DNA from: Anthopleura xanthogrammica
Lineage: Eukaryota; Cnidaria; Anthozoa; Actiniaria; Actiniidae
NCBI GenBank assembly: GCA_964019055.1
Contig: OZ025215.1
Coordinates: 10,977,611 to 11,041,610, forward strand
Direction of reading: 5' to 3'
Length of the DNA stretch: 64,000 nt
Of the stretch, positions 54,222 through 64,000 are shown piece by piece. A model generated the notes under the pieces. That model did not search any database, had not been told where the DNA came from, and saw nothing but the letters and a program-made list of their open reading frames with translations. The position numbers were made by a program, and so were the translations under genes. Numbering within the stretch: position 1 is the stretch's first letter; each line of letters starts with the position of its first letter.

Positions 54222-56499
54222 CTTACAGCGTTATTTTGCAATGTTTGCCCTTTTCAGTCTTCCTGTACAACGCTTAAACAAATCCCGTCTCTCATGTGGC
54301 GCTTTCAGATTCCAATCCAAACAAAGATTAGAAAACGCGTAGTTTGGAACTGATGGACTCCGGACAACAACTGTCTCCAATCTCAAGCAACGCGTGACAC
54401 AAAATGACGCACACAACTGCTATTTTCTCTGATTTGAGGACGATTTTCAGACAATTGATTTTTATTAATTCATTAGCATTTTTCAAATAATTTAGTGCTC
54501 ACAATTTATCAATAAATTCAGGAAGTTCAGCCGAGATGGGGCTTCGAAAACTGACCCCATCTGATTAAATTCTCTAGTCGTTAAACATGGAAGCATTAAG
54601 TCATGCCCGCAGGCTATGGGAATTTTTAGAAACCGACTCTAAGAGAGAGACTTCAGCTTGAGAGTTTTAAAAATTTTCTTTTAACAGAAAAAAATTATAA
54701 AGGTTTTTTTTCTTTTATGAATTAAAACATTTGTGAGCAAAGTGCGTCGATCTTACTCGAGTAACTGAATTGAAAACAAATAAACGACAAATGATCAGTA
54801 TTTTCATGATTTTATGATTTTATCTCATCTTCATAGCCAATAACATCAACACAAAATAAATATAAAAAAAGAAAGAAAGAAGCTAAAGATGAATAGGAAC
54901 CACTTTATAGAAATGATCTAAGATTTGACGCCAGTATGCTCGCAAAACACTCAAAAATTTCAACAAGGAAAAAAATGTTGGTTCGTCTATTTTAATTTTG
55001 TTTGTTTGTTAGTTTTGTTTGTTTGTTTTTCTTATCATTAGATTAATTATCAAAATAAAATTTAAACTTCATTTCTTGGTCTTAAGTAATATTTTCCGCC
55101 TGAAAAGACTCAGCCGTTTGAGTTTGTTTTGCGCATTCCAAGTGAATTTTGCAGCGCGCATTAAAATCTTCGCTTTATTCCACTAAACATGGCACTATAA
55201 ACTCACTCGAACTCAGCACTTTAATCTAATCCATTTTCTCCAAGATTGACTTTAAACTCCCCCCAAAAAAATGTCCTCTTCGACGTCATTCAACAAAAAT
55301 AAGCTCTCGATTTTTTATTCCAAACGTCAGCACATCTCCTGGCCAGGATTTGCGAGCGTCTTCTCATGTCGATTATCAGAATAATACGTCGCGGAGAAGG
55401 AAAAAAATATCCCAATTTCGTTATATTTTTAGTATGTAATTTTAGACAGATGTTACCAAAGCAAAGTCTTAATATTTTTAATATCTTCCTCAGCTTTAAT
55501 GACTGCGTTATTGTCTCAGTAGAGCGCAAGTTACTGATATAGTTCGGCAGCAATAATTGACACTGAAGCCGCTTTGAAGTGATATTGGGAGGTGAGAGCC
55601 GCGCTGTTTGGTACCCCACACTTCCAGACCCCCCTCTACTTTAAGCTACCGCCGTGTGCTTCCAATTTCGTAGGGAAAAATGCATTATCTTTCATGATCT
55701 TTGGGTGCGCAAAATAGTCAATTCGAGAAAAAATGAAAAGTAAAAGAAAAGACATGGCAGCCATGTTGGATGGATATACAGAAAAATTCAACATCCCCGG
55801 TAGAGCGTTTTCTATGGAAAGAACGTTGAAAATAAGGGATATTTTTAATGCTGTTTGCATGTATATATGGATAAAAACTGCCTTTCATAACAGGATTACG
55901 TAATGGTAGTCCATTACACGCATGCGTAGAAATATTTTATTTATGATTTATGATTTATTTTATTTCTATACATTTTTTGTACCATACTGGTGTGAACGCC
56001 AGTCAAAACATTTATTTAGCACTTGTATTATAATATATCTCTAAATAAAAACGCATTCATAGCAGTTAACTTAGGAAAAAACGAACAATGTAGCAATAGA
56101 ATTAGGGTCACGCATATTCAGATGTGTCTCCTAGAAGCAAAGATGTGGAAACGGCCCCTATTCATGCGGTTTTCTTATTGCGTTTTCTATTTTTAAGGTA
56201 TTTAAAACAGTGTTGAAAAAAAAACAAGTATTATGAGATTTACTAGCGATTACTTAGTTACTCCTGGTGACGCAGATTTGATCAAAATCGGAAAGATCCT
56301 AGACAAAGGCATTTTACGATGCATTTTATGATTTTTTAATCAATAGGTCAAGGTAGTAGCTAGAGGAAAAATCAGAAAAAGCATAAAACCATGTTTTTGT
56401 TCCGATTTTTGAAGATTTGATCTCGGATGTATGACACCCCGGCAAGGTCGTCAAGGAAAATTTTTCGTGCAAGGACCTTCGAATCCTTCGAATTTATCG

Positions 56500-56728
56500 A
56501 TACCACGTGAGTCAATGGTGCTCTCACATCTGGGGTCTCAGGTTCGATTCCCAGACTCGGCATCACATGTGAGTAGAGTTTGCTAGTCTCTCCCTTAATT
56601 CGAGAATTTTCCTCTGTTTTTTTTCGGTTTCCCTCACAAGCTAAATTCCAATTCAATCTATGAGTTAGCGTGCCCTGCCTCTGATCAGCATAGAGGTTGT
56701 TTCAGGGTTTCATCTGTGAGTTAAGCCG
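56500..56728 (+). mobile_element. tRNA-derived SINE
   Basis: A perfect RNA polymerase III B box GGTTCGATTCC sits at 56541-56551, after GCTCTCACATCTGGGGTC. The body continues CACAAGCTAAATTCCAATTC, then GTGCCCTGCCTCTGATCAGC and GAGGTTGTTTCAG. The same blocks occur in minus-strand copies at 21308-21450 and 21966-22097. A further tail copy (CGTGCCCTGACTTCGATCAG) lies at 57007-57050. Confidence 0.7.
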
Positions 56729-56734
56729 CTGTCA

Positions 56735-57000
56735 TACGGGGTTTTTTTTCTTCAGTTTCATGCAACTTGAGTCGCGCGCAAAAATTTTCAAGTTGCAAGC
56801 GAGCATGTCGCACGTATTTTTGTCGTTGCAACTTTCGGAAAATTGTTGAAAAAGTAGAAACCAAATCAACTTTTCGTGCAACTTTTATGTTTGAAAAATA
56901 AGTTGCACGAGGGGTTGTTACACGCTAAAAAACGCTCGTGCAACTTTAACTTCTTTGCGCGCTGCTCAAGTTGCACGAAAAAAAGAACGTGTAACAGGCA
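56735..57000. repeat. Foldback inserted beside/within a SINE tail
   Basis: CATGCAACTTGAGTCGCGCGC near 56760 is mirrored by GCGCGCTGCTCAAGTTGCAC near 56957. The outer parts (TCATACGGGGTTTTTTTTC and AAAAAAAGAACGTGTAACAG) are also complementary. SINE-tail words flank it on both sides, as expected after insertion into a SINE or duplication of its tail. Confidence 0.5.
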
Positions 57001-59125
57001 CTTTAGCCGTGCCCTGACTTCGATCAGTCAAGAGGTTGTTTCGGTGAGAAATGCGCCGTAACCATAGCACTCAATTGGATTCCCGCTCTAAACCAATCAA
57101 AGGATCATAAAATATACTTCGTGCAACTTTGTCCAATTAAAGTGCTTGAATACGGAAGCCATTTAGGAGCTCATTTTTCACGCCACGGTCTTCTTTCTCG
57201 CTTCATAAGATTAACATCCAATTCCATAAACTCCTTTGCCATTCCGAGTTTTCCTTTCAAATTTTTTTTCCTGTTAAATTTGGAAACCACTTCATTTACA
57301 AATCATGTTTTAAGGAAAAGCTAACATATTTGCATGAAAGTTCTTGAATAAAATGTGTATAACGATAAACATTAAAACAACTTTTCTTTTTCATAGTCCC
57401 TCTCTATTGTAGGATTTTTTAATATTTCGTAGTTGGATCAGCAATGATTTTTACCAATTCCCCAACCAAATCCTTCTATTCTTCTTAAACCTCAATAATC
57501 TTGTGCTCAATTAACTGCCATTCAATAAACAAAGCATTTTCAATTAAAGAGCTTGAAACATTTGGTTTAGAAAATTAGGAATATTCCAGGCGCGTCTCGG
57601 CTGTCATTAATTAATCTTGCTTCCCACCGATTAGGAAATTTCTGGCTCTTTCGATAATAAGTTTATATGGATTATATATTCCTCTTGGTATAAACTGAAT
57701 ACTCTATACATGGATTAAAGAGTAACTATTTGATAATACATGCTGAATTTTGAAGCGATTGAGAATGATATCTTGGCTTTAGTTCAAGCTTGTGTAAGAG
57801 TGCAAAGAGCAGTATTGAACGGAAGTTATTGACGACTCTTTCATGAGCATTGTGTTCAAATTAAAAATATTTTGAACTTGGAAGCTTTTGTGTATTAATT
57901 TTGACTGCAAAAATAAATTGTCGAAAAAAATTGAAGATTAAATTGAATCATTTTTGAAATATTTTTCTTACTTTTTAGTTATCCAAATTGCCTTTCGTTT
58001 TGATTGGCGCCCTTTGTCAAGAAAAAAAAGCCTTTGAAGCAAAACAATATGTTATGAGCTAATAAGACTTCGTAAGTGTTATTTTGTCTTAATCCTTGAC
58101 GCAAATCAAAGAGAATTTCTCTGATATTGTCTTATTTGAATTTAGTGTTTTGGTGTAAAAAGGTGTACCACAGGGTATGTTTTTGGGCCATCAGAAAATT
58201 TGAACAATAGTACCTAGCTATTGTATAATTGTGATCAAGGCTCCAGCGAGAGCCGAAAGCTCAATAAAATGCTCTCAAATATTACACGGTGCCTTAAAAG
58301 TTTATTCGTATTCTAGTTTTCCAACCGTGTAGATGAATTTTCACGATAGAAAATAACCAGTACCTATATTTTGTGTTTCTTCTTTAGAATGATTGCTTTC
58401 TTATGAAAATTCCCTTTTTCAATCTCATCATTCTGATATCTAACAGAAGTTATCCATTCAAAACCCTTTCTAGTATATATTACATTTTTTAAAACATTCA
58501 TGTGTTGGCCCGAACATTCTCTATGCTGATTTTATTTAAAGGATCGCATGACAGCAGCCATCTTGAATGAAAGATCATAGTTACCGCTTTTTACCAATTT
58601 ATCTCGCGCGTGTTGTACATTTTTTCACTTGCCCCGATGATGGACGCTTTGCAATTTATTAAATCTTCACGTAGTTTAGACTTTATTTTGTAATATCATA
58701 AAAATTATTTCCCAAAAAAGACGAATTCATTTGCTAATTCGGCAATGCTTCGCAACTTCTTATCTAATTTTATTTAGAGGTATCCAGTCAGCGCTGCTGA
58801 TTTTAAGAGAATTGTCTCCTTATATTTGTGCGACGATATCTCAATTGACGAGAATCTCGTTTTGAAATTAGACGACTTGATAACAGCGTTGTATTCCACT
58901 TGAGCCAGGGAAGGTAACAGCTTTTCTATGCACCCCTAGATGCGCATAAGATGCGCATAAGATGATAACCGTATCTACTCTCTCTCCTTCTCACTCTCTC
59001 TTTTACATTCAACATTTATATATTTTTACATTCAACCTAATATCTTATATGTATATATTGATACCTAACGGCTTTCTTGAAAATCAATGTAATAATTGAA
59101 TGAAACCACTGTTGTAAAATAAAGG

Positions 59126-59165
59126 AGTCACTCACTCACTCACTCACTCTCCTCACTCACTCTCT

Positions 59166-59220
<55 letters not shown>

Positions 59221-59222
59221 AA
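59126..59222. repeat. CACT and TTTC microsatellites
   Basis: (ACTC)n at 59126-59160, followed by (TTTC)n to 59220. Confidence 0.95.
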
Positions 59223-59394
59223 TTTCACTTTAAAGACCCATTTTTATTGACTCTTCACTAAATACATCACCTCAAGCAAATATACTTTATTTATTCAGTG
59301 TGATCTTTCGTTTCAGTAATTATTTGTCTTCCACGGCCATAAGTCAATATTTGTTGCAATCAGTCTTGCTATTCTGAAAAAATTAAACATCAAG

Positions 59395-59560
59395 ACATGT
59401 TGGTAAACACTTGTTTCCATAGCCCAAACTGCCCTTCATCGAGAAAGTACTAGAATCGGTTCTAAGGTTAGACTTAGGGTAAAGTTTAGTGTTAGAATCT
59501 AGTCCTCTCTCGAAAAGGCCGCATTTTAGGCTTTGGAAACAAGTGTTTACCAGACATGTT
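59395..59560. mobile_element. Small foldback/MITE
   Basis: TGGTAAACACTTGTTTCCAT at 59400 is mirrored by GGAAACAAGTGTTTACCA at about 59536-59553. An inner pair (TCGAGAAAGTACTAGAATC / TTAGAATCTAGTCCTCTCTC) continues the stem. A CATGTTGG word flanks both ends. About 160 bp. Confidence 0.65.
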
Positions 59561-59848
59561 GGCAGCAGTAGCATCTAGAGAATTGCGCGCGCAAATTCTA
59601 GAAGTGGGAATGCGCGGTGAAGTTTTGATCAAGAAAAAAAATAAAGAATAGCATATGCATATTCAAAATGTCGTTTGACCTTATTAGGATTGATCGCGCA
59701 TGACGTCATATGACGTAGAATATATATTAACCAATCAACAACTAATCCAAAACCTGGCGCTCTCACGGCCAAAATAAAGTCCTGGGTATAGGAGACCATT
59801 TTTTTGATTCGGTTCTAGTCTTATCTATAATTAAAATGTCGCGCTTAC

Positions 59849-60680
59849 CTGGAATACAGTCTGGCCACATTGCTTCGTTTTTCCCTGAACTTTCATACCA
59901 TTTGCCTATGGAATAGCTACAGACATACGCGTCGGTCGCCGGCCTGGAGAACTTGAAGCCAAGTTTACATTGCACAAAACAGTATCTGTTGCTTGCGAAT
60001 TTTATACATCGAACAATGGTGTTGGGTTGGATTGTAGGAACGACACAAGTGTCTGTTTATAGAAAGAATAATCAATTTGTTATTTGGTGATATCATTATT
60101 TAGCAAGTGCCCCATCATTATTGTCACCATGATCATCTCGTAGTCATTATATCATCATCGTCGTCATCAAACATGTTGTATTCTTTTTTCCCCCATCTCT
60201 TAGGAAACAGTTTCCACGACAATGATAGCCAGTTTAAAAATCGGTATAGAAATGTTGAATGTTGAATTATATATACTAATGATGACATGAGATTTGTATG
60301 AACGTATTAATACAAGTACAATCAAATGGTTTTCCGTTTTCCGGTTTTCTGAATTTTTTTCAAGGTCAGGGGATTTTGGTCAGTGAACTTTTGCAATTCA
60401 CCCAAAAGTCAGTAAAAAGTTAGGGAAATTCTGTCAGCCTTCTTGTGGTCAAAAACTACCCTTTTCCGTAAAATAAGTGCCCAGTGTGGTCCGTGAAAAA
60501 AAAGTTTTGATCAGGGAAAAGTCGGGGAATTTTATTTTTCCAGATGATTTGGTACCCTGTATTAGCTAAATATATATCTAAGTATATAAATCAAATTCGT
60601 ATCGTTCACAAACCTTGTCCCTTCACCTCGGTACAGAAGTAGAGAATAACCAAAACACAAAGTCCTGCGAACGACTTCAT
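59849..60680 (-). CDS. Secreted sushi (CCP)-domain protein, 5' part only
   Basis: Exon 1 (60680-60614) encodes a signal peptide, MKSFAGLCVLVILYFCTEV, and ends in phase 1. Exon 2 (60052-59849) begins and ends in phase 1 and encodes a sushi-like module of 67 residues. Its cysteines and Trp are in order: DTCVVPTIQPNTIVRC, YCFVQCKLGFKFS, YVCSYSIGKWY, WPDCIPG. It has more cysteines than a minimal four-Cys CCP module. A GTAAGC donor follows, so the gene continues toward lower coordinates, but I could not find further exons. Phase 1-1 exons are typical of extracellular module shuffling. The donor of exon 1 (GTTTGT) is weak, which lowers confidence in the join. Partner and function unknown. Confidence 0.6.
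60507..60562 (+). repeat. Dispersed repeat, family C fragment, second copy
   Basis: GATCAGGGAAAAGTCGGGGA followed by ATTTTATTTTTCCAGA and GGTACCCTG matches 20190-20260. Confidence 0.5.
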
Positions 60681-62222
60681 CTTCAAACTGAATCGACTTG
60701 CTTTGTACTTTCTCTTTACAATTCATTCTATCACCGACTACAGGTGTTAAAATTCTTTCTTGGATGTTTTTGCAGCTCGTCGTCTGTTCATACATGGCAT
60801 ACAGCTAAGTCAATACGTGTCTTGACGACCATTAATAAGTCTTTTAATTTCAGGCTTTTTCCTTGCAATCTTTACACGGTTTTCCGAACTTCAGTTGAAT
60901 TGGGTATTTTTTTATAATGGAGAGGTTTTATGTAGCCATGTTGTAGGGCAGGAACAATTATATAATTCCTTTACATAGTAACTGAAGAGATTTCATTTTC
61001 CAAAGGAGGCTGCCAGAACCTCTTTATAACACACTCTCCCTTCCTACCCCTCCCATCTATTTCTTTATTCCCCTTAATCGTTGAAAATGCAGTGCGCACC
61101 CCCGCCCCCGCTCGACTTTGTGCTGAAAGTAATGTTTTTTCCTTTGATTCTAAGAGGTGCACCCCTCCCTGGATCGATCTTGGGGCCCTACTTGAGCTTT
61201 GAAGATAGCACCTCTCCCTGAAGAAAACCCTGGATCCTACCCTGATATGTGATAACCATCTCAATCCCACCCCCTGATCGTGTTTCTTCGTAATGTAAAC
61301 ATATTGAAAAGCGATTGGCAAGAGACTTTCACTTCAGTTTTTGCAGAGTCTTCACTGCTCTGAGGATCTCATATGTTTTATGAAGTCATAGAAAAACTTT
61401 ACCTGAAGCACTTTGTGCCCCCCCCCCCCCCCCAAAAAAAAAATAGGGGAAATCTCGTATATATACTAAAGTACAACAACGCACTATTTTACTCATAAAT
61501 AGATATGAATATAGAGGAGAAGTTTTATTACTAGTAGACTAATTTCTAAAAATATCCTATCGTTCACGAGTGTTCCTATTTATTTTTGGAATAGATTAAA
61601 TCGGTTTGGGATCGAGTAATTCCATTTTAAACGTCTTGGGAATTAGATTCTTTTTTTGTATATTATCCATATTGATATCAATTATCATTCGTGAACGCTA
61701 AATAAAAAAAAATTATTCTACAGGAAATGAAAATTGGTCTGAAATGGGAAACATTACACTAAAGCCAATTGATCGGAAAACTTCTTATGAATACAATGGA
61801 ACAAAAGGGATATAACACGTAACACGGGATTCTAAGCTACCGAAGTTTTCTTCCTCATGGATTTATGACATTATGATTTTTGGACATTTTATTTTTAGTT
61901 TTCTTGTACATGTTTTAAAAGCGCTTTAGAGTATTGCATATAAAGCGCTATATAAATAATAAACTTATTATTATTATTTATTCGCAGAATATTTTGGAAA
62001 ATTCCCGGTCACATTCCTCTTTTCATCCCATCCCTTTTGTCGATTTTCTTTTCATTAATTCTAGGAACTTCGATTCATCACGTCAATGTAATATACACTT
62101 ACTTGACAAAGACTCGACTGGAAGCCAAGAAGGAAGAAGTTAAGTTTTATATTAGGCCTAATTTGATTCAAAAACTTACAGACTTCAAATTGGCCATCTT
62201 GCAGTGAATACGTTGATAAAAA
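60681..62222. other. Spacer upstream of the GPCR gene
   Basis: No gene seen. A poly-C/poly-A tract occurs at about 61420-61445. A likely LINE/SINE 3' tail lies at 61910-61980. Confidence 0.5.
61910..61980 (+). mobile_element. LINE/SINE 3' tail with (ATT)n
   Basis: AAAAGCGCTTTAGAGTATTG, then ATAAAGCGCTATATAAATAA and a TTATTATTATT end. Paired AGCGC words with an ATT microsatellite are characteristic of L2/CR1-type 3' ends in aquatic animals. Only the tail is present. Confidence 0.45.
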
Positions 62223-63197
62223 ATGTTGAACTCAAATCGTACCAAAATACTTGCCTTCGAGTTGGCTAACAGATCTTTAATACAAGTCATTGTAGAGACA
62301 GGTTTTCTGGTGCTCATAGCTTTGACAGCTTTTCTAGGCAACTCTTGTGTACTGTTCGTGTTCTACAAAACACCATCCTTTCGTAAAGTCGTCAATTTTT
62401 ACCTCATAACACTCGCTATTTCCGACGTCCTTCTATCTGGTTTCATCATGCCGTTTGCTATCGGGGTGGCAGCCAGTGGACGGGATGTTATCGGGATTCG
62501 TGCGGGAATAGCGAGTGGATTCATTGGCCTTTCCCTAGTCTATGGATCTCTACTCACAACTACACTCATCGCTATAAACAGATTTTTCTGCGTTGCGAGG
62601 CCAAATGCATACAGAAAGTACTTCAAGCCAAAACCTGCAAAAGTGATGATCGTGATGATTTGGGTGTTTTCAGTTTCTTTGAACACCGTGACTTATACGA
62701 GTGAGTTACTGGTGTTCGATTTCTATCCCGATCGAATGCTCCACTTCCCTGCCTTCAGTAGCAAACTCAAAGGACGTGTTCTTGCAGCATTTCTTCAATT
62801 CATGTTCGTCATTATCCCTTTAACAATAACAGTAGAATGCTACTATATTGTGTACAAAGTCGTCCAAGTACATAACACAACAGTTTCTTCAACTCTTAAT
62901 AACAGCCCCTCCAACTTCTCTACTCTCAGTAAAGAAGATATCCATATTACCAAGTCAGTTCTTGCCATGGTCTGTGGTTTTATTCTGTGTTGGATCCCCT
63001 GCTCGACTATATATCATGTTAATGAGTATACAAATATACCACGAGTTGTTGGCCTGCTTTCGACCTACACTGCTTATGCTAGCAGCGCTATCAACCCGAT
63101 AGTTTTCAATATACTTAACAAACCTTTCAGAAGAAAATTCGTGAGAATATTTTGCAGCTCAAGGAAAGTAACTGCTGTTGCAGCGGCAAATAATTAA
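62223..63197 (+). CDS. Class A (rhodopsin-like) GPCR, melatonin/adenosine-like group, orphan
   Basis: 324 aa, one exon, seven hydrophobic helices. The N-terminus has NRT and NRS glycosylation sequons. Landmarks: GNSCVLFVF in TM1, LAISDVLLSGFIMP in TM2, INRFFCVARP at the end of TM3 (NRF in place of DRY), FVIIPLTITVECYYIVYKVV in TM5, FILCWIPCS in TM6, and SSAINPIVFNILNKPFRRKF in TM7/H8 (NPxxF for NPxxY). The cysteines that normally link TM3 to ECL2 are not where expected. NRF and CWIP are seen in melatonin-like and related receptors that are expanded in cnidarians. Ligand unknown. No intron, typical of such expansions. Confidence 0.88.
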   Translation: MLNSNRTKILAFELANRSLIQVIVETGFLVLIALTAFLGNSCVLFVFYKTPSFRKVVNFYLITLAISDVLLSGFIMPFAIGVAASGRDVIGIRAGIASGFIGLSLVYGSLLTTTLIAINRFFCVARPNAYRKYFKPKPAKVMIVMIWVFSVSLNTVTYTSELLVFDFYPDRMLHFPAFSSKLKGRVLAAFLQFMFVIIPLTITVECYYIVYKVVQVHNTTVSSTLNNSPSNFSTLSKEDIHITKSVLAMVCGFILCWIPCSTIYHVNEYTNIPRVVGLLSTYTAYASSAINPIVFNILNKPFRRKFVRIFCSSRKVTAVAAANN

Positions 63198-63353
63198 CAT
63201 CATTACTTGTGACTTAAAAACTGTTCCGGAAGTTCAGTAATTTGTATTCGATGGAAAATTTTGTGTAATATATTAAGTGTTGAGACCCTTTACAGCCTTC
63301 ATATTGTGAAGCAAGAACATTTGAAATTGGAATGATATTTGGAATGATATCAG

Positions 63354-63399
<46 letters not shown>

Positions 63400-64000
63400 T
63401 GATGATGATGATAATAATAATAATTTAATGTTTATAAAGCCCTAATTAGCATATGTATGTGATCAAATGTGATAATTAAATATTTCCATTTATCGATTAC
63501 TTTAAGTAATATTATAATTGTTTCTGTAGCTGAACTAATCGAATCTTCCTCTGTTCTTTGTATTCCTGTAAGTTACAGTGATCTTCAGTTTAGCTTCTTT
63601 CGTTATTTTTTTTAATTAACATTTACTTTTTACTATCCAACATTTATTTTTTTTTAATTACAGCAATTGACTACGCAATCAATTTTAAGAGGAAAAAGCA
63701 GCGAAAATAATATCCATTATATTCACTATGCAAACAACCAATATTGCTCGCTAAGATCATAAGCTTAGTCTAACTGATAATTGCTTCTTGCATCTGGCTC
63801 TTTGCTCATTACTCATTTATCGCAAAAATAGTAAAAATCTTCGCGGTAAACAAGCTACAATTTCATTAGCGTTGCTACAGGTGTAACTCTGGTTATTGTA
63901 CCAAATCTAGTACATTCGTCGTCCGGTTTCACGTTGTGTAAAGCGATTAGATAACTCAGTTTGAGAGGGATTTAGTGAATATGAGCAAGAGCGTGGGTAT
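63198..64000. other. 3' flank of GPCR gene with (AAT)n repeat
   Basis: An (AAT)n microsatellite with a short GAT interruption occupies 63354-63424. Read on the minus strand it follows GGGCTTTATAAACATTAAATT, which resembles another LINE/SINE tail. No gene seen in the rest. Confidence 0.5.

Larger units (their letters stand above)
54222..59848. other. Long gene-poor region upstream of the Kv gene
   Basis: Apart from the repeats listed separately (SINE 56500-56728, foldback about 56735-57000, foldback 59395-59560, TTTC tract near 59160) I see no gene. The remaining exons of the minus-strand sushi gene may lie here, but I could not identify them. Confidence 0.5.

Noticed and set aside
56541..56551. 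Possible tRNA gene at a perfect B box
   Set aside because: The upstream part does not fold into acceptor and anticodon arms, and the body recurs elsewhere with a fixed tail, so a SINE explains it better.
58160..58200. GVPQGMFLG, resembling the reverse-transcriptase GVPQGSxLGP motif
   Set aside because: Only about nine residues match, with a stop just upstream and no other RT motifs nearby. Chance or an unprovable relic.

Overview
This is eukaryotic, animal nuclear DNA: AT-rich, with multi-exon genes that have GT/AG introns and clear metazoan orthologues (RAD54, ALKBH7, CEP78, a Tctex-type dynein light chain, a Kv channel, a class A GPCR). Small inverted-repeat transposons, tRNA-derived SINE fragments and CATY/TTTC repeats are scattered between and inside the genes. 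The intronless GPCR and the overall texture suggest an early-branching invertebrate, most likely an anthozoan cnidarian (anemone or coral). That assignment is inference; no sequence here proves the species.

Layout. 1-4930 is transposon territory: a large foldback element cut by the left edge, a nested inverted-repeat element, a short TIR element, and a Tc1/mariner-like element (TA target duplication) carrying a Pax-like paired domain. 5136-13678 is a tandem array of four intronless genes for GBP/atlastin-type GTPases. Three of them end in a peptidase S74 / intramolecular chaperone (ICA) domain placed directly after a hydrophobic segment. Three of the four have an N-terminal signal peptide. 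NF-kappaB-like sites lie upstream of array genes. 16009-27902 is RAD54 (26 exons reconstructed, 747 aa). 29275-31769 (minus) is ALKBH7, sharing a 168-bp bidirectional promoter with 31938-36145 (plus), a double-CCCH plus leucine-rich-repeat gene that I cannot name. 36918-37445 (minus) is a Tctex1/DYNLT light chain, head-to-head with CEP78 (39463-46541, 18 exons reconstructed, 598 aa). 47269-54221 (minus) is a two-exon Kv channel. 59849-60680 (minus) is the 5' part of a secreted sushi-domain gene. 62223-63197 (plus) is a single-exon GPCR.

The unusual system is the GTPase array. It joins an immune-type GTPase (GBP family: P-loop, DxEG, R-T/H-GVW switch, but LRGA in place of LRD at G4) to a self-cleaving trimerisation domain known from phage tail spikes and the animal factor MYRF. 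The Ser-Lys dyad of that domain is intact in all three copies. The S74 segments are nearly identical in DNA while the adjoining stalk and membrane segments are unalignable, which points to gene conversion or repeated domain transfer. The array, its kappaB-like promoters and a transposon inserted between one such site and paralogue 1 look like a fast-evolving innate-immunity locus.
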